A DNA stretch of 64,000 nucleotides from Streptomyces inhibens (GCF_003389455.1 NZ_QUAC01000077.1:1-64000), one strand, 5' to 3'. Counted from the first letter of the stretch, positions 45,792 through 56,215 are shown. The notes: generated from the letters alone by a model not told the origin. A program made the numbers and translations.

Positions 45792-47285
45792 TCAGCCGCG
45801 GCGCGTCCCACGAGCCGTCCGCAGCCCGGCCGCCACCAGCACCGCGACCACCGCGACCAGTGCCGCGTCCAGGCCCAGGCTCAGCTTGATGCCACCGAGC
45901 GTGGCGGCCGCGAAGCCGCTGCCGTCCGCCCGCAGCGCCGCGATATGGGCCGAGGCGACCGCGCTCAGCAGCGGAATTCCGATGGTGATGCCCACCTGCT
46001 GCGAGCTGGTGACCAGGCCGGTGGCCAGACCCTGCTCCGCGTCCGGGACGCCGGAGGTGGCGGTCACGCCGTACGAGATGATCGCCCACAGGTGGCCGAG
46101 GCTGGCGAAGGTCACCCCGACCAGGGCCAGCCACATGCCGGTGTCGGTGCCCAGGCCCAGCAGCGTGGCCGTGAAACCGGCCTGGAGCAGCAGCCCGATG
46201 AGCAGGGTGCGGCGGGCGCCGAGCCGGCCGATGACCTTCGGGGCGACGACGCCGGCGAATGCCGAGACCACGCCCTGCACACCGAAGACCAGCCCGGTCT
46301 GGAAGGCGGACAGCCGCAGCACTTCCTGGAGGTAGAGCGTCAGCAGGAAGATGACGGTGCTCATCATCGAGAAGGTCGTCAGGCCCGCCAGATTGCCCCA
46401 GGCGACCGTACGGCGGCGCAGCATCGGCAGCGACACCAGCGGCTGGTCGGCCCGTGACTCGACGACGACGAACGCGACCAGCAGCGCCAGGCCCACGACC
46501 AGCGTCACGATGACGTCCGGGTGGCCGAAGCCCTGCTCGGCGGCGGTCGACAGGGCGTAGATCAGCGACAGCAGTCCGCCGGTGACGGTGACCGCGCCGG
46601 GCACATCGATCCGCGGCCGCTCCGGATGCCTGGATTCGGTCAGCAGCGCCGGCGCCGCGGCCAGTACGGCCACCCCGGCCACGGACAGCAGGCCCATGGT
46701 CGAGCGCCAGCCCAGCCCGTCCGTCATCACCCCGCCCAGCACCATGCCGATGGTGAAGCCCATCGAGAGCACGGTGCCGCTGATGCCCAGCGCGCGTTCG
46801 CGCTGCGGCCCCTCGGCGAAGGTGGTGGTCAGCAGCGACATCCCGGTGGGCACGATGATCGCCGCACCCAGACCCTGGACTGCGCGCCCGGCCAGGAAGG
46901 CCGCCGGGGACCACGCCAGCGCGGCCAGTACCGAGGCCGCGGTGAACAGTGCGAGCCCGACGAGGAACAGCTTGCGCCGCCCGAAGAGATCGGCGATCCG
47001 GCCGAACAGCAGCAGAAAGCCGCCGGACGGCAGCGCGAAAGCGGTGACCGCCCACTGCAGATCGGCCTGGTCCATGCCCAGGTCCTTGCCGAGCACGGGC
47101 AGCGCCACATTCAAGATGGAGAAGTCCAGCGCGGTGATGAACTGCGCCGCGCACAGCAGCAGCAGGATGAGCTTGGCGCGCGGGGTCATCCGCGCGGCGG
47201 GCGCGGCGACCGGTGCGGCGGCGGGGGCGGCGACCGGCGCGCCCGTCTGTGTATCGGGGCCAAGTGAGGTGTCGGTTATCGGCAT
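45792..47285 (-). CDS. MFS transporter, 14-helix drug exporter type
   Basis: A 497-residue major facilitator of the DHA2/EmrB-like group. Motif A is seen in GRIADLFGRRKLFLVG (near residue 97) and motif C in GFTIGMVLGGVMTD. About 14 membrane segments are predicted from the hydrophobic blocks. The N-terminal 35 residues are an Ala/Pro-rich cytosolic tail. ATG 47285 (MPITDTSLG) is chosen by length. It is divergent from an XRE/MmyB regulator that probably controls it. Drug or metabolite export is inferred. Confidence 0.88.
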   Translation of the reverse strand: MPITDTSLGPDTQTGAPVAAPAAAPVAAPAARMTPRAKLILLLLCAAQFITALDFSILNVALPVLGKDLGMDQADLQWAVTAFALPSGGFLLLFGRIADLFGRRKLFLVGLALFTAASVLAALAWSPAAFLAGRAVQGLGAAIIVPTGMSLLTTTFAEGPQRERALGISGTVLSMGFTIGMVLGGVMTDGLGWRSTMGLLSVAGVAVLAAAPALLTESRHPERPRIDVPGAVTVTGGLLSLIYALSTAAEQGFGHPDVIVTLVVGLALLVAFVVVESRADQPLVSLPMLRRRTVAWGNLAGLTTFSMMSTVIFLLTLYLQEVLRLSAFQTGLVFGVQGVVSAFAGVVAPKVIGRLGARRTLLIGLLLQAGFTATLLGLGTDTGMWLALVGVTFASLGHLWAIISYGVTATSGVPDAEQGLATGLVTSSQQVGITIGIPLLSAVASAHIAALRADGSGFAAATLGGIKLSLGLDAALVAVVAVLVAAGLRTARGTRRG

Positions 47286-47334
47286 GCAAAGAGCTTGCGG
47301 CCCCGGAATACGGCGTGGGGAGCGGGAACTTATC

Positions 47335-47350
47335 GTGGTGTCCGCACCAC
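47335..47350. promoter_or_regulatory. operator GTGGTG-N4-CACCAC between MFS and XRE genes
   Basis: A perfect 6-4-6 inverted repeat in the 90-base divergent spacer, a natural target for the adjacent regulator. Confidence 0.5.
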
Positions 47351-47375
47351 CAGCCACGCCGACAGGGGGAGAAAC

Positions 47376-48284
47376 GTGGTCTCGAATGCTGCCTCGAACG
47401 CTGCCGTCCAGGACACCTCACGCCGACGACAGGAGCTGCGTGACTTCCTGATGAGCCGCCGGGCCCGGGTCACCCCGGCCGAGGCGGGCCTGCCCGACGG
47501 CGGCCGCCGCCGTACGCCGGGGCTGCGCCGCGAGGAGGTCGCCGTTCTCGCCGGGGTCGGCGCGTCCTGGTACCAGTGGCTGGAGCAGGGCCGCGACATC
47601 ACCGTCTCGCCGCAGGTCCTGGACTCGGTCGCCCGGGTACTGCGGCTCAGCGGCGCCGAGCGACGGCATCTGTACGTCCTGGCGGGGCTGAACCCGCCGC
47701 TGCGGCAGGACGCCGAGGACCCGGGCCTGGGGCTGACGGATGTGTGCGCGGGCCTGCAGCGGCTGATCGACGCCTGGATGCCGTTCCCGGCGCACATCAT
47801 GGACCCGTACTGGAACACCATCGCCTACAACGAGTCGGCGCATCTGGTCCTGGGCCACGGCCGCCCGGGCACCTCGCTGAACTGCCTGATCGCGTTCTTC
47901 ACCGACCCCGTCTACCGTGCGCGGGCCGCCAGTTGGGAGGCGAACGCGCCGCTGGTCGTCGCGCAGTTCCGTGCCGCCTGCTCGGCGCGGCCCGGTGACG
48001 AGGGCTTCGAGACGGTCGTCCGCGAGACCGCCTCGCTCAGCGCGGAGTTCGCCGGGCTGTGGGCGCGCGGCGATGTGCAGGACGGCGGCCAGCTCCACAA
48101 GGAGATGGACCATCCGCTGGTCGGCGCGCTGCTCTTCGAGACCACCCAGCTGCGGATCCCGGTCCGGCCCGACCTGAACATCGTGCTGCACAACCCGCGC
48201 CCGGAGACGGACACCGCGGCGAAGCTGGAGTGGCTCACCTCGCCGGAGGGCCGGCGCGGGGGCATGTACTCGGTGGCGGGGTGA
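47376..48284 (+). CDS. XRE family regulator with MmyB-like ligand domain
   Basis: A 302-residue one-component regulator. The N-terminal helix-turn-helix (about residues 15-90: RRRTPGLRREEVAVLAGVGASWYQWLEQG) is followed by an MmyB-like PAS-type domain (VCAGLQRLIDAWMPFPAHIMDPYWNTIAYNE) that binds small hydrophobic ligands in related proteins. GTG 47376 follows AGGGGGAGA. It is divergent from the MFS exporter, the classical layout of a locally acting regulator. Confidence 0.9.
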   Translation: MVSNAASNAAVQDTSRRRQELRDFLMSRRARVTPAEAGLPDGGRRRTPGLRREEVAVLAGVGASWYQWLEQGRDITVSPQVLDSVARVLRLSGAERRHLYVLAGLNPPLRQDAEDPGLGLTDVCAGLQRLIDAWMPFPAHIMDPYWNTIAYNESAHLVLGHGRPGTSLNCLIAFFTDPVYRARAASWEANAPLVVAQFRAACSARPGDEGFETVVRETASLSAEFAGLWARGDVQDGGQLHKEMDHPLVGALLFETTQLRIPVRPDLNIVLHNPRPETDTAAKLEWLTSPEGRRGGMYSVAG

Positions 48285-48329
48285 CCGCCCCTCGCCCGCC
48301 CCTTGCCCCCCGTCCCCCGAGGGCCCGCA

Positions 48330-48335
48330 TATGCT
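48330..48335 (+). promoter_or_regulatory. -10 element of the cytidine-deaminase-like gene
   Basis: TATGCT places +1 at 48342, one base before ATG 48343: a leaderless transcript. Confidence 0.5.
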
Positions 48336-48342
48336 CGCCCGT

Positions 48343-48702
48343 ATGAGCGAAGCCGCACCGCTGGACCCCGAAGACCGCAAGATCATCACGCTCGCGCGCT
48401 CGGCGCGGGCCCGCAACGGTGTGCCCGAGGGCGCCGCCGTACGCGACGAGACCGGCCGCACCTATGTCGCCGGCACCGTCGCCCTGGACTCGCTGCAGCT
48501 CAGCGCAGTGCAGACGGCCGTCGCGATGGCCGTCGCCAGCGGCGCCACGTCGCTGGAGGCCGCGGCCGTGGTCACCGAAGCCGAGCGCGCCTCCGACGCG
48601 GACCGCGCGGCCGTACGGGACCTCGGCGGCCCCGCGACGCCCGTCCTGGTAGCCGGCCTCGACGGCACCCTGCGCAGCACCGTCCCGGCGGGCGACGCGT
48701 AA
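48343..48702 (+). CDS. cytidine-deaminase-fold protein lacking the zinc site
   Basis: A 119-residue protein that follows the cytidine deaminase pattern in length and blocks (ARNGVPEGAAVRDETGRTYVAGTVAL, then LSAVQTAVAMAVASG), but has no zinc ligands. The CAE motif region reads SAV, and the usual PCGxC motif is missing, replaced by GGPATPVLVAG. It cannot be an active zinc deaminase. Such genes lie next to era in streptomycetes and are often named cytidine deaminase. ATG 48343 is supported by the leaderless promoter. Structural or nucleoside-binding role is a guess. Confidence 0.78.
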   Translation: MSEAAPLDPEDRKIITLARSARARNGVPEGAAVRDETGRTYVAGTVALDSLQLSAVQTAVAMAVASGATSLEAAAVVTEAERASDADRAAVRDLGGPATPVLVAGLDGTLRSTVPAGDA

Positions 48703-48832
48703 CCCCGCGCGGTAGCCGTACGGCGGCGACGGGGCGGCCGCCCGGCACCGGAGGGCCGCCCCGGCAGGGTCCGTCTGCGGGGCCCGCGACCGGGGCCGGG
48801 GCCGGGTGGTCGGAGTGGCGGCCGGGATCGGG

Positions 48833-48838
48833 GAGAAT
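48833..48838 (+). promoter_or_regulatory. -10 element of era
   Basis: GAGAAT places +1 at 48845, directly before ATG 48846. This supports a leaderless era transcript separate from the upstream gene. Confidence 0.42.
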
Positions 48839-48845
48839 GGGCGCC

Positions 48846-49784
48846 ATGAGCGTTCGTACAGACTCCTCCGCCCCGCACCGGTCCGGCTTCGCGTGCTTCG
48901 TCGGTCGCCCCAACGCGGGCAAGTCCACCCTGACGAACGCTCTCGTCGGTACGAAGGTGGCGATCACCTCCAACCGCCCGCAGACCACCCGTCACACGGT
49001 GCGCGGCATCGTGCACCGCCCCGAGGCCCAGCTGGTCCTGGTCGACACCCCTGGCCTGCACAAGCCGCGCACCCTGCTCGGCGAGCGGCTGAACGACATC
49101 GTCCGCACCACCTGGTCCGAGGTCGATGTGATCGGCTTCTGTCTGCCCGCCGACCAGAAGCTCGGCCCCGGCGACCGCTATATCGCCGGCGAGCTGGCCG
49201 AGATCAAGAAGACCCCCAAGGTCGCCATCGTCACCAAGACCGACCTGGTGGACTCCAAGGCGCTGGCCGCCCAGCTGATCGCCATCGACCAGCTCGGCAA
49301 GGAGCTGGGCATCGAGTGGGCCGAGATCATCCCGGTCTCGGCGGTCGGTGACACCCAGGTGTCGCTCCTCGCCGACCTGCTCGTCCCGCTCCTCCCGGAG
49401 GGCCCGGCGCTCTACCCGGAGGGCGACCTCACCGACGAGCCCGAGCAGGTCATGGTCGCCGAGCTGATCCGTGAGGCCGCGCTGGAGGGCGTACGCGACG
49501 AGCTGCCGCACTCCATCGCGGTGGTCGTCGAGGAGATGCTGCCGCGCGAGGACCGCCCCGCCGACAAGCCGCTTCTCGACATCCACGCCAATGTCTACAT
49601 CGAGCGCCCCAGCCAGAAGGGGATCATCATCGGCCCCAAGGGCAAGCGCTTGAAGGAGGTCGGCACCAAGTCCCGCAAGCACATCGAGGCGCTGCTCGGT
49701 ACGCCGGTCTTCCTGGACCTGCATGTCAAGGTCGCCAAGGACTGGCAGCGGGACCCCAAGCAGCTGCGGAAGCTGGGTTTCTGA
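48846..49784 (+). CDS. era: GTPase Era
   Basis: An essential GTPase that binds the 3' end of 16S rRNA during 30S assembly. The 312-residue protein has G1 GRPNAGKST (near residue 20), G3 DTPGLH, G4 TKTD, G5-like SAVG and a C-terminal KH domain (ERPSQKGIIIGPKGKRLKEVGTKSRKHIE). ATG 48846 fits the family start. With phoH and ybeY nearby, this region groups ribosome-maturation factors; in this strain an MFS/XRE pair lies between them. Confidence 0.98.
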   Translation: MSVRTDSSAPHRSGFACFVGRPNAGKSTLTNALVGTKVAITSNRPQTTRHTVRGIVHRPEAQLVLVDTPGLHKPRTLLGERLNDIVRTTWSEVDVIGFCLPADQKLGPGDRYIAGELAEIKKTPKVAIVTKTDLVDSKALAAQLIAIDQLGKELGIEWAEIIPVSAVGDTQVSLLADLLVPLLPEGPALYPEGDLTDEPEQVMVAELIREAALEGVRDELPHSIAVVVEEMLPREDRPADKPLLDIHANVYIERPSQKGIIIGPKGKRLKEVGTKSRKHIEALLGTPVFLDLHVKVAKDWQRDPKQLRKLGF

Positions 49785-49811
49785 GGACGGACGGCCGCTG
49801 TTCGGCTTCCA

Positions 49812-49840
49812 GGGGCCGGCCGGCTTCCGCGCCCGGCCCC
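49812..49840. terminator. hairpin between era and the convergent sugar transporter
   Basis: GGGGCCGG (49812-49819) pairs with CCGGCCCC (49833-49840). Confidence 0.45.
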
Positions 49841-49848
49841 GGGGGCCC

Positions 49849-51099
49849 TCACGCCACGCCCCGGATCCTCCGTACGAGCAACGCCCCCATCAGCCCGACG
49901 GCCGCCGCGACGCCGTACAGCACCCGGTAGCCGCCGAGGTGCTGCACGATCGGCGCGGCCAGCGCCGGGGCGGCCACCTGCGGCAGCGAGTTGGCGATAT
50001 TGATGACGCCGAGGTCCTTGCCGCGGTGCGCGGCGGCCGGCAGCACATCCGTCATCAGCGCGAAGTCGACGGAGGTGAAGACGCCGAACCCGACCCCGAG
50101 CAGCGCCGCGGCACACAGCGCGCCCGCCCAGGTCTGCCATACGGCCAGCAGCACCGTGGCCCCCGTCATGATCACCCCCGCCCACCGTACGAACGGCTGC
50201 CGTCGCCCGATCCGGTCCGACCAGATCCCTCCGACGACGACCGTGCCCAGCAAGGTCACACCGTTGACCGCGGTCAGCAGCAGCACCCCGCCGCCGGGGT
50301 CCGGCCGGTGCAGCACATCCCGCAGGTAGTACAGCAAATACAGCAGCGCCAGCGAGTTCCCGAGGTTGATCAGAAACCGGGTCAGCCAGGCCCAGCCCAG
50401 GTCGGGATGGCGGCGCGGACTGATCCAGAACCCGGCGAGAAAGGCCCGCCCGGTCAGCGCCGGCCGCCGCTCGGCCGGCAGCACCGGGTCCCGGTGCGTC
50501 AGCACGTACGGGAGGGTGCCCAGCACCGCGAAGGCCGCGCAGGCGACGTACCCCCAGGCCACCCCGCCGGCAAGCGTCGCCAGCCCCGTACCGGCCACCA
50601 CACCCAGGATCTGCGCGGCCCCCAGCCATCCGCCCACCGCTCCGCGCTGCCGGTGCGGCACCCGGTCGGGCACGGCCGCGGTGATCGCCGCGAACGCCGC
50701 GTTGAGGGTGAGCTGCACCAGGCACCACCCCACCGCCATCACCGGCACCGTGCCTGCGCCTGCCAGCAGCACCAGGGCGGCGGCCCCGCCCAGCACGCCC
50801 GCCACGATCCACGGGGTACGCCGCCCGAACCGCGAGGTCGTACGGTCCGACAGCGCCCCGAACAACGGGTTGCAGACCATCGAGACGACGGCCCCCATCC
50901 CCGTCACCCACGCCAGCACCGATTCCTTGGGCATCCCCGGCGGCGCGAGCTCCGCGGCCTGTAGGGCCAGCAGTATCTGCAGCGGCCCGTACCACCCGAC
51001 CCAGATGGCGCCGTTCGCCAGCGACAGCGTGGCGGTCCAGCCGCCCCCGACCCGCTCCGACGGCTCCGCGAGTGCGTCCGGAGCCGCTGCACCGCTCAT
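49849..51099 (-). CDS. MFS transporter, sugar (GPH-like) type
   Basis: A 416-residue major facilitator with about 12 membrane segments. WYGPLQILLALQAAEL, NPLFGALSDRTTSRFGRRTPWI (a motif A form typical of the glycoside-pentoside-hexuronide and sucrose carrier groups) and WSDRIGRRQPFVRWAG support sugar uptake. Its start overlaps the GH1 stop (ATGA), so it is translated from the same message as the beta-glucosidase and probably imports the disaccharide that enzyme cleaves. Confidence 0.88.
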   Translation of the reverse strand: MSGAAAPDALAEPSERVGGGWTATLSLANGAIWVGWYGPLQILLALQAAELAPPGMPKESVLAWVTGMGAVVSMVCNPLFGALSDRTTSRFGRRTPWIVAGVLGGAAALVLLAGAGTVPVMAVGWCLVQLTLNAAFAAITAAVPDRVPHRQRGAVGGWLGAAQILGVVAGTGLATLAGGVAWGYVACAAFAVLGTLPYVLTHRDPVLPAERRPALTGRAFLAGFWISPRRHPDLGWAWLTRFLINLGNSLALLYLLYYLRDVLHRPDPGGGVLLLTAVNGVTLLGTVVVGGIWSDRIGRRQPFVRWAGVIMTGATVLLAVWQTWAGALCAAALLGVGFGVFTSVDFALMTDVLPAAAHRGKDLGVINIANSLPQVAAPALAAPIVQHLGGYRVLYGVAAAVGLMGALLVRRIRGVA

Positions 51100-52466
51100 C
51101 CCCGGGCCTGCTCCCGCAGCGCATCCCGCAGCCAGTGGTACGACGCCTTGGGCGTACGCACCTGGGTCGCGTAGTCCACATGCACCAGCCCGAACCGCCG
51201 CGCGTACCCCTCCGCCCATTCGAAGTTGTCCAGCAGCGACCAGACGAAGTACCCCCGCACATCGACCCCGGCCGCCATCGCCGTGTGCAGCGCCTTGAGG
51301 TGACCGTCGAGATACGCGATGCGCTCCGCATCCTCGATCCCCTCGTAGGAGCAGCCGTTCTCGGTGATCACGACGGGCGGCAGCCTGTCGCCGTACCGCT
51401 CCCGGAACGACACCAGCAGCTCGGTCAGCGCCTCCGGCACCACCGGCCATCCGAAATCCGTCCGCGGATACCCTTCGATCTCCCTGGGGGCGAAGGGGAG
51501 TTCCGCCGGCAGCCGGATCCCCCCGAAGTGGGACGTGCCGGCTCCCTCCGGGTCCGGGGCTCCCACCAGCGTCGGCTGGTAGTAATTCACGCCGTACCAG
51601 TCCAACGGCTCCGAAATGACCTTCAGGTCGTCCGCCACCGGCCCCGGCAACAGCCCGGCCAGCTCCTCGTCCGGATACCGCCCCAGCAGCACCGGCTCCG
51701 CGAACAACCGGTTGAGCAGCAGGTCGTAGAGGTCCGCCGCCGCCGTGTCCGCCTCCGTTGCCGAAGCCGCCCAGGTCGGCCCGTGCGAATTGGCCATCCC
51801 GATGCTCGTGGCCCCGCGGGCCCGCAACGCCTGCACGGCCAGACCGTGCCCCAGCAGCTGGTGATGTGCGGCGGGCAAGGCGTCGAACAGCAACTCCCGC
51901 CCGGGCGCATGCTGCCCCAACCCGTAGCCCAGCAGGGTCAGTTCGGCCGGCTCATTGAGCGTGATCCAGCGCTCCACCCGGTCTCCGAGCCGCCCCGCCA
52001 CCACGTCCGCATACGCCGCGAAATGCTCGGCCGTCTCCCGTATGAGCCATCCGCCGCGCTCCTCCAGCGCCTGCGGGGTATCCCAGTGGAACAGCGTCGG
52101 CACCGGCTTGACCCCCGCCGCCAGCAACGCGTCCACCAGCCGGTCGTAGAAGTCCAGCCCGGCCTTGTTGACCGCCCCGCTGCCGTCCGGCACCACCCGC
52201 GGCCATGCCACCGAGAACCGGTAGGCCCCGACCCCGAGCCCTTTGAGGAGCTCCACATCCTCCGGGTACCGGTGGTAGTGGTCGGTCGCCACCCGGGCGT
52301 CCGACCCGTCCTTGATCCGCCCCGTCTGTGCGGCGAACACATCCCAGGCGGACCGCCCCCGTCCGTCCTCCTCCACCGCGCCCTCGATCTGCGCGGCGGA
52401 TGTCGACACCCCCCACTCGAAGTCGCGGGGGAATCGGGGCAGGGGTGACGCCGGCACGGTAGTCAT
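51096..52466 (-). CDS. beta-glucosidase, family GH1
   Basis: A 456-residue retaining glycosidase. The acid/base Glu lies in TLNEPAEL (near residue 168) and the nucleophile in VITENGCSYEG (near 367); FEWGVSTSAAQIEGA at the N-terminus is the second family signature. No signal peptide, so it acts on imported cellobiose or similar. First gene of the two-gene operon with the sugar carrier. The promoter (TTGACA-N17-AAAGAT) puts +1 exactly on the ATG, giving a leaderless mRNA, and a LacI-like palindrome fills the promoter spacer. Confidence 0.96.
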   Translation of the reverse strand: MTTVPASPLPRFPRDFEWGVSTSAAQIEGAVEEDGRGRSAWDVFAAQTGRIKDGSDARVATDHYHRYPEDVELLKGLGVGAYRFSVAWPRVVPDGSGAVNKAGLDFYDRLVDALLAAGVKPVPTLFHWDTPQALEERGGWLIRETAEHFAAYADVVAGRLGDRVERWITLNEPAELTLLGYGLGQHAPGRELLFDALPAAHHQLLGHGLAVQALRARGATSIGMANSHGPTWAASATEADTAAADLYDLLLNRLFAEPVLLGRYPDEELAGLLPGPVADDLKVISEPLDWYGVNYYQPTLVGAPDPEGAGTSHFGGIRLPAELPFAPREIEGYPRTDFGWPVVPEALTELLVSFRERYGDRLPPVVITENGCSYEGIEDAERIAYLDGHLKALHTAMAAGVDVRGYFVWSLLDNFEWAEGYARRFGLVHVDYATQVRTPKASYHWLRDALREQARG

Positions 52467-52472
52467 GCCTGG

Positions 52473-52501
52473 ATCTTTGTAACCGGCGGTAACAGTGTCA
52501 A
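52473..52501 (-). promoter_or_regulatory. GH1 operon promoter with LacI-like operator in the spacer
   Basis: On the minus strand: TTGACA (52501-52496), a 17-base spacer and AAAGAT (52478-52473). TGTAACCGGCGGTAACA (52478-52494 on the plus strand) is a 17-base palindrome with a single mismatched pair, occupying the spacer. Repressor binding would block polymerase directly. No LacI gene is adjacent. Confidence 0.7.
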
Positions 52502-52527
52502 GAGGTGGGCGTGAAACGGAAGTTGGG

Positions 52528-52794
52528 CTATGAGCCCTCCTTCATCACTCGTGTGATCAGCGTGCGCTGCTCGTCCGTGAGACGGGGGTCGGAGCAGTAC
52601 ACCGTCCGGCCGTCGACCGTGATCTGGTAGCTGAAGCCGTCCGGGACACCGACGGGGGGCTCGCTGTGGGCGGTGGCGACGGCCTGTTCGGCAAGGGTCT
52701 GCCAGTCGGCGGCGTCGGGGCGGTCCGAGGTGTCGACCTCGGCGCGGCGGTCGATGGCGGCGAAGCCACCGGTGCGGTGGACATGAATACGCAT
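52528..52794 (-). CDS. emfourin-like protease inhibitor
   Basis: An 88-residue protein matching the emfourin family: MRIHVHRTGGFAAIDRRAEVDT at the start, GFSYQITVDGRTVYCSDPRLTDEQRTLI at the end. Emfourins are inhibitors of protealysin-like M4 metalloproteases and are encoded beside them. Here the gene lies 122 bases downstream of such a protease on the same strand. ATG 52794 follows GGAGGAG. A strong hairpin separates it from the protease gene, so it may also have its own promoter. Confidence 0.85.
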   Translation of the reverse strand: MRIHVHRTGGFAAIDRRAEVDTSDRPDAADWQTLAEQAVATAHSEPPVGVPDGFSYQITVDGRTVYCSDPRLTDEQRTLITRVMKEGS

Positions 52795-52867
52795 ATCGGG
52801 CTCCTCCGGCGTCCTTCGACGTCCTTACGACGGGCTCCTACCCCCTAGGCCCACGGTAAGCGTGCCC

Positions 52868-52902
52868 GGGGCGGGAGCGCCTCCTGGCCGCGCCCCCGCC
52901 CC
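52868..52902 (-). terminator. hairpin between the protease and inhibitor genes
   Basis: GGGGCGGGAGCG (52868-52879) pairs with CGCCCCCGCCCC (52891-52902), with one mismatch. It could reduce read-through from the protease into the inhibitor gene or stabilise the message. Confidence 0.45.
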
Positions 52903-52916
52903 GGCCGTGCCTCCCG

Positions 52917-54008
52917 CTACTTCGGGGTGATCCCGACCTGCGTCCAGGCCTTCACCGCCGCCTCGTGCTCGCCGGCGCCGAAGCGGGCGTGGGCGGCGGC
53001 GATGGTGAGCGCCGCGAAGTCGGCGAACTGGGCGTCCTTGGCGAGGTTGCCGCCGGTCAGGACGTCGTACCAGACCTGACCCGCGCGCTCCCAGGCCTTG
53101 CCGCCGACGGCGGTCGCGAACAGGTAGAAGGCGTGGTTGGGGATGCCGGAGTTGATGTGTACGCCACCGTTGTCGTCGGTGGTGTGGACGTAGTCCTTCA
53201 TGGCGGCCGGCTGCGGGTCCTTGCCGAGGACGTCGTCGTCGTACGCCGTACCGGGGGCCTTCATGGAGCGCAGGGCCGTGCCGGTGACGTTCGGGCCGAG
53301 CAGGTCGGCGCCGATCAGCCAGTCGGCCTGCTCGGCGGTCTGGCCGAGGGCGTACTGCTTGATCAGGGTGCCGAAGACATCGGAGACGGACTCGTTGAGG
53401 GCGCCGGACTGGCCCTGGTAGTCGAGGTTGGCGGTGTACTGCGTGACACCGTGCGTGAGCTCATGGCCGATGACGTCCACGGGGATGGTGAAGTCCCGGA
53501 AGAGGTCGTTGTCGCCGTCGCCGAAGACCATCCGCTCGCCGTCCCAGAAGGCGTTGTCGTACTTCTCGCCGTAGTGGACGGTGGCGTTGAGCGGCAGGCC
53601 GGCGCCGTCGATGGACTTACGGCCGTAGATCTTGAGGTAGAGCTCGAAGGTGGCGCCGAGGCCGGCGTGCGCGCGGTTGACGGAGGCGTCCTGGGAGGGG
53701 CCGTCGGATTCCGAGCGGACCTTCTTCCCGGGCAGGTGCGCCCGGTGTTCGGCGTCGTAGATGGTGCGGTTGGGCTTGTCGGCGCCGGCGTCGGGCTCCC
53801 CGGGGGTGAGGCCGCGGGCGGCGATCTCGCGGCGCAGGGTGCGCCGGACATGGTCGTGCTCCAGGGTGCGGCGGGCGGGCTCGTGCCGGGCGGGGTCGTC
53901 GGACTGGGCCAGATTGTCGAGGATGTGCGGGGGGATGATCGTGCAGAAGACGGGCGAGTTCGGGGTGGCGGAGGCGGTGGCCTTTTTGGCCGAGTCGTTG
54001 AGGTCCAT
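52917..54008 (-). CDS. protealysin-like M4 metalloprotease
   Basis: A 363-residue zinc protease of the thermolysin family. The zinc site is VIGHELTHGVTQY (near residue 180) with the third ligand in NESVSDVFG, and the catalytic His lies in GGVHINSGIPNHAFY. There is no signal peptide, and the propeptide is short, with a conserved IPPHILDNLAQ motif near residue 27. This is the protealysin-like type rather than the long-propeptide secreted thermolysins. It is encoded just before its probable inhibitor. ATG 54008 is used; an in-frame ATG about 24 codons upstream is possible. Release from the cell probably needs lysis or a non-classical route. Confidence 0.92.
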   Translation of the reverse strand: MDLNDSAKKATASATPNSPVFCTIIPPHILDNLAQSDDPARHEPARRTLEHDHVRRTLRREIAARGLTPGEPDAGADKPNRTIYDAEHRAHLPGKKVRSESDGPSQDASVNRAHAGLGATFELYLKIYGRKSIDGAGLPLNATVHYGEKYDNAFWDGERMVFGDGDNDLFRDFTIPVDVIGHELTHGVTQYTANLDYQGQSGALNESVSDVFGTLIKQYALGQTAEQADWLIGADLLGPNVTGTALRSMKAPGTAYDDDVLGKDPQPAAMKDYVHTTDDNGGVHINSGIPNHAFYLFATAVGGKAWERAGQVWYDVLTGGNLAKDAQFADFAALTIAAAHARFGAGEHEAAVKAWTQVGITPK

Positions 54009-54152
54009 GGACAAACGGTGGCACTGTGTAGTCCCGGTGTCACTGCCTGCCGTCGAGATTCCCGAATATGTGTGGTTCATCGCATTTCGGCCGTAAAGTC
54101 GGGTCCGGTCCCGCATACTGATACGCACCCGCCACTCAGGGCGTACCTCAGC

Positions 54153-54158
54153 TAGGGT
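54153..54158 (+). promoter_or_regulatory. -10 element of the leuA leader transcript
   Basis: TAGGGT places +1 near 54165, four bases before the leader-peptide ATG. No good -35 is seen. Confidence 0.5.
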
Positions 54159-54168
54159 GCTGTGCATC

Positions 54169-56111
<1,943 letters not shown>

Positions 56112-56128
56112 CCCGCTCGCAGCTTCCC

Positions 56129-56169
56129 ACCGCGCCCCCGTCGCTCACTCCGAGCGGCGGGGGCGCGGT
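56129..56169 (+). terminator. leuA terminator
   Basis: ACCGCGCCCCCG and CGGGGGCGCGGT form a perfect 12-bp stem 18 bases after the stop. Confidence 0.75.
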
Positions 56170-56215
56170 TGTGCGCCGGGCCCACCTGAAGGTGGGGTTT
56201 GAAAATCCAGGTCGG

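Noticed and set aside
45619..46335. Plus-strand open frame in and beyond the lower-GC stretch
   Set aside because: It runs through the terminator and deep into the antisense of the MFS gene, with no ribosome site and no recognisable protein features.
45792..48284. Transposon or prophage fragment at the MFS/XRE pair
   Set aside because: No transposase, integrase or terminal repeats are visible; only gene order and local GC hint at acquisition.
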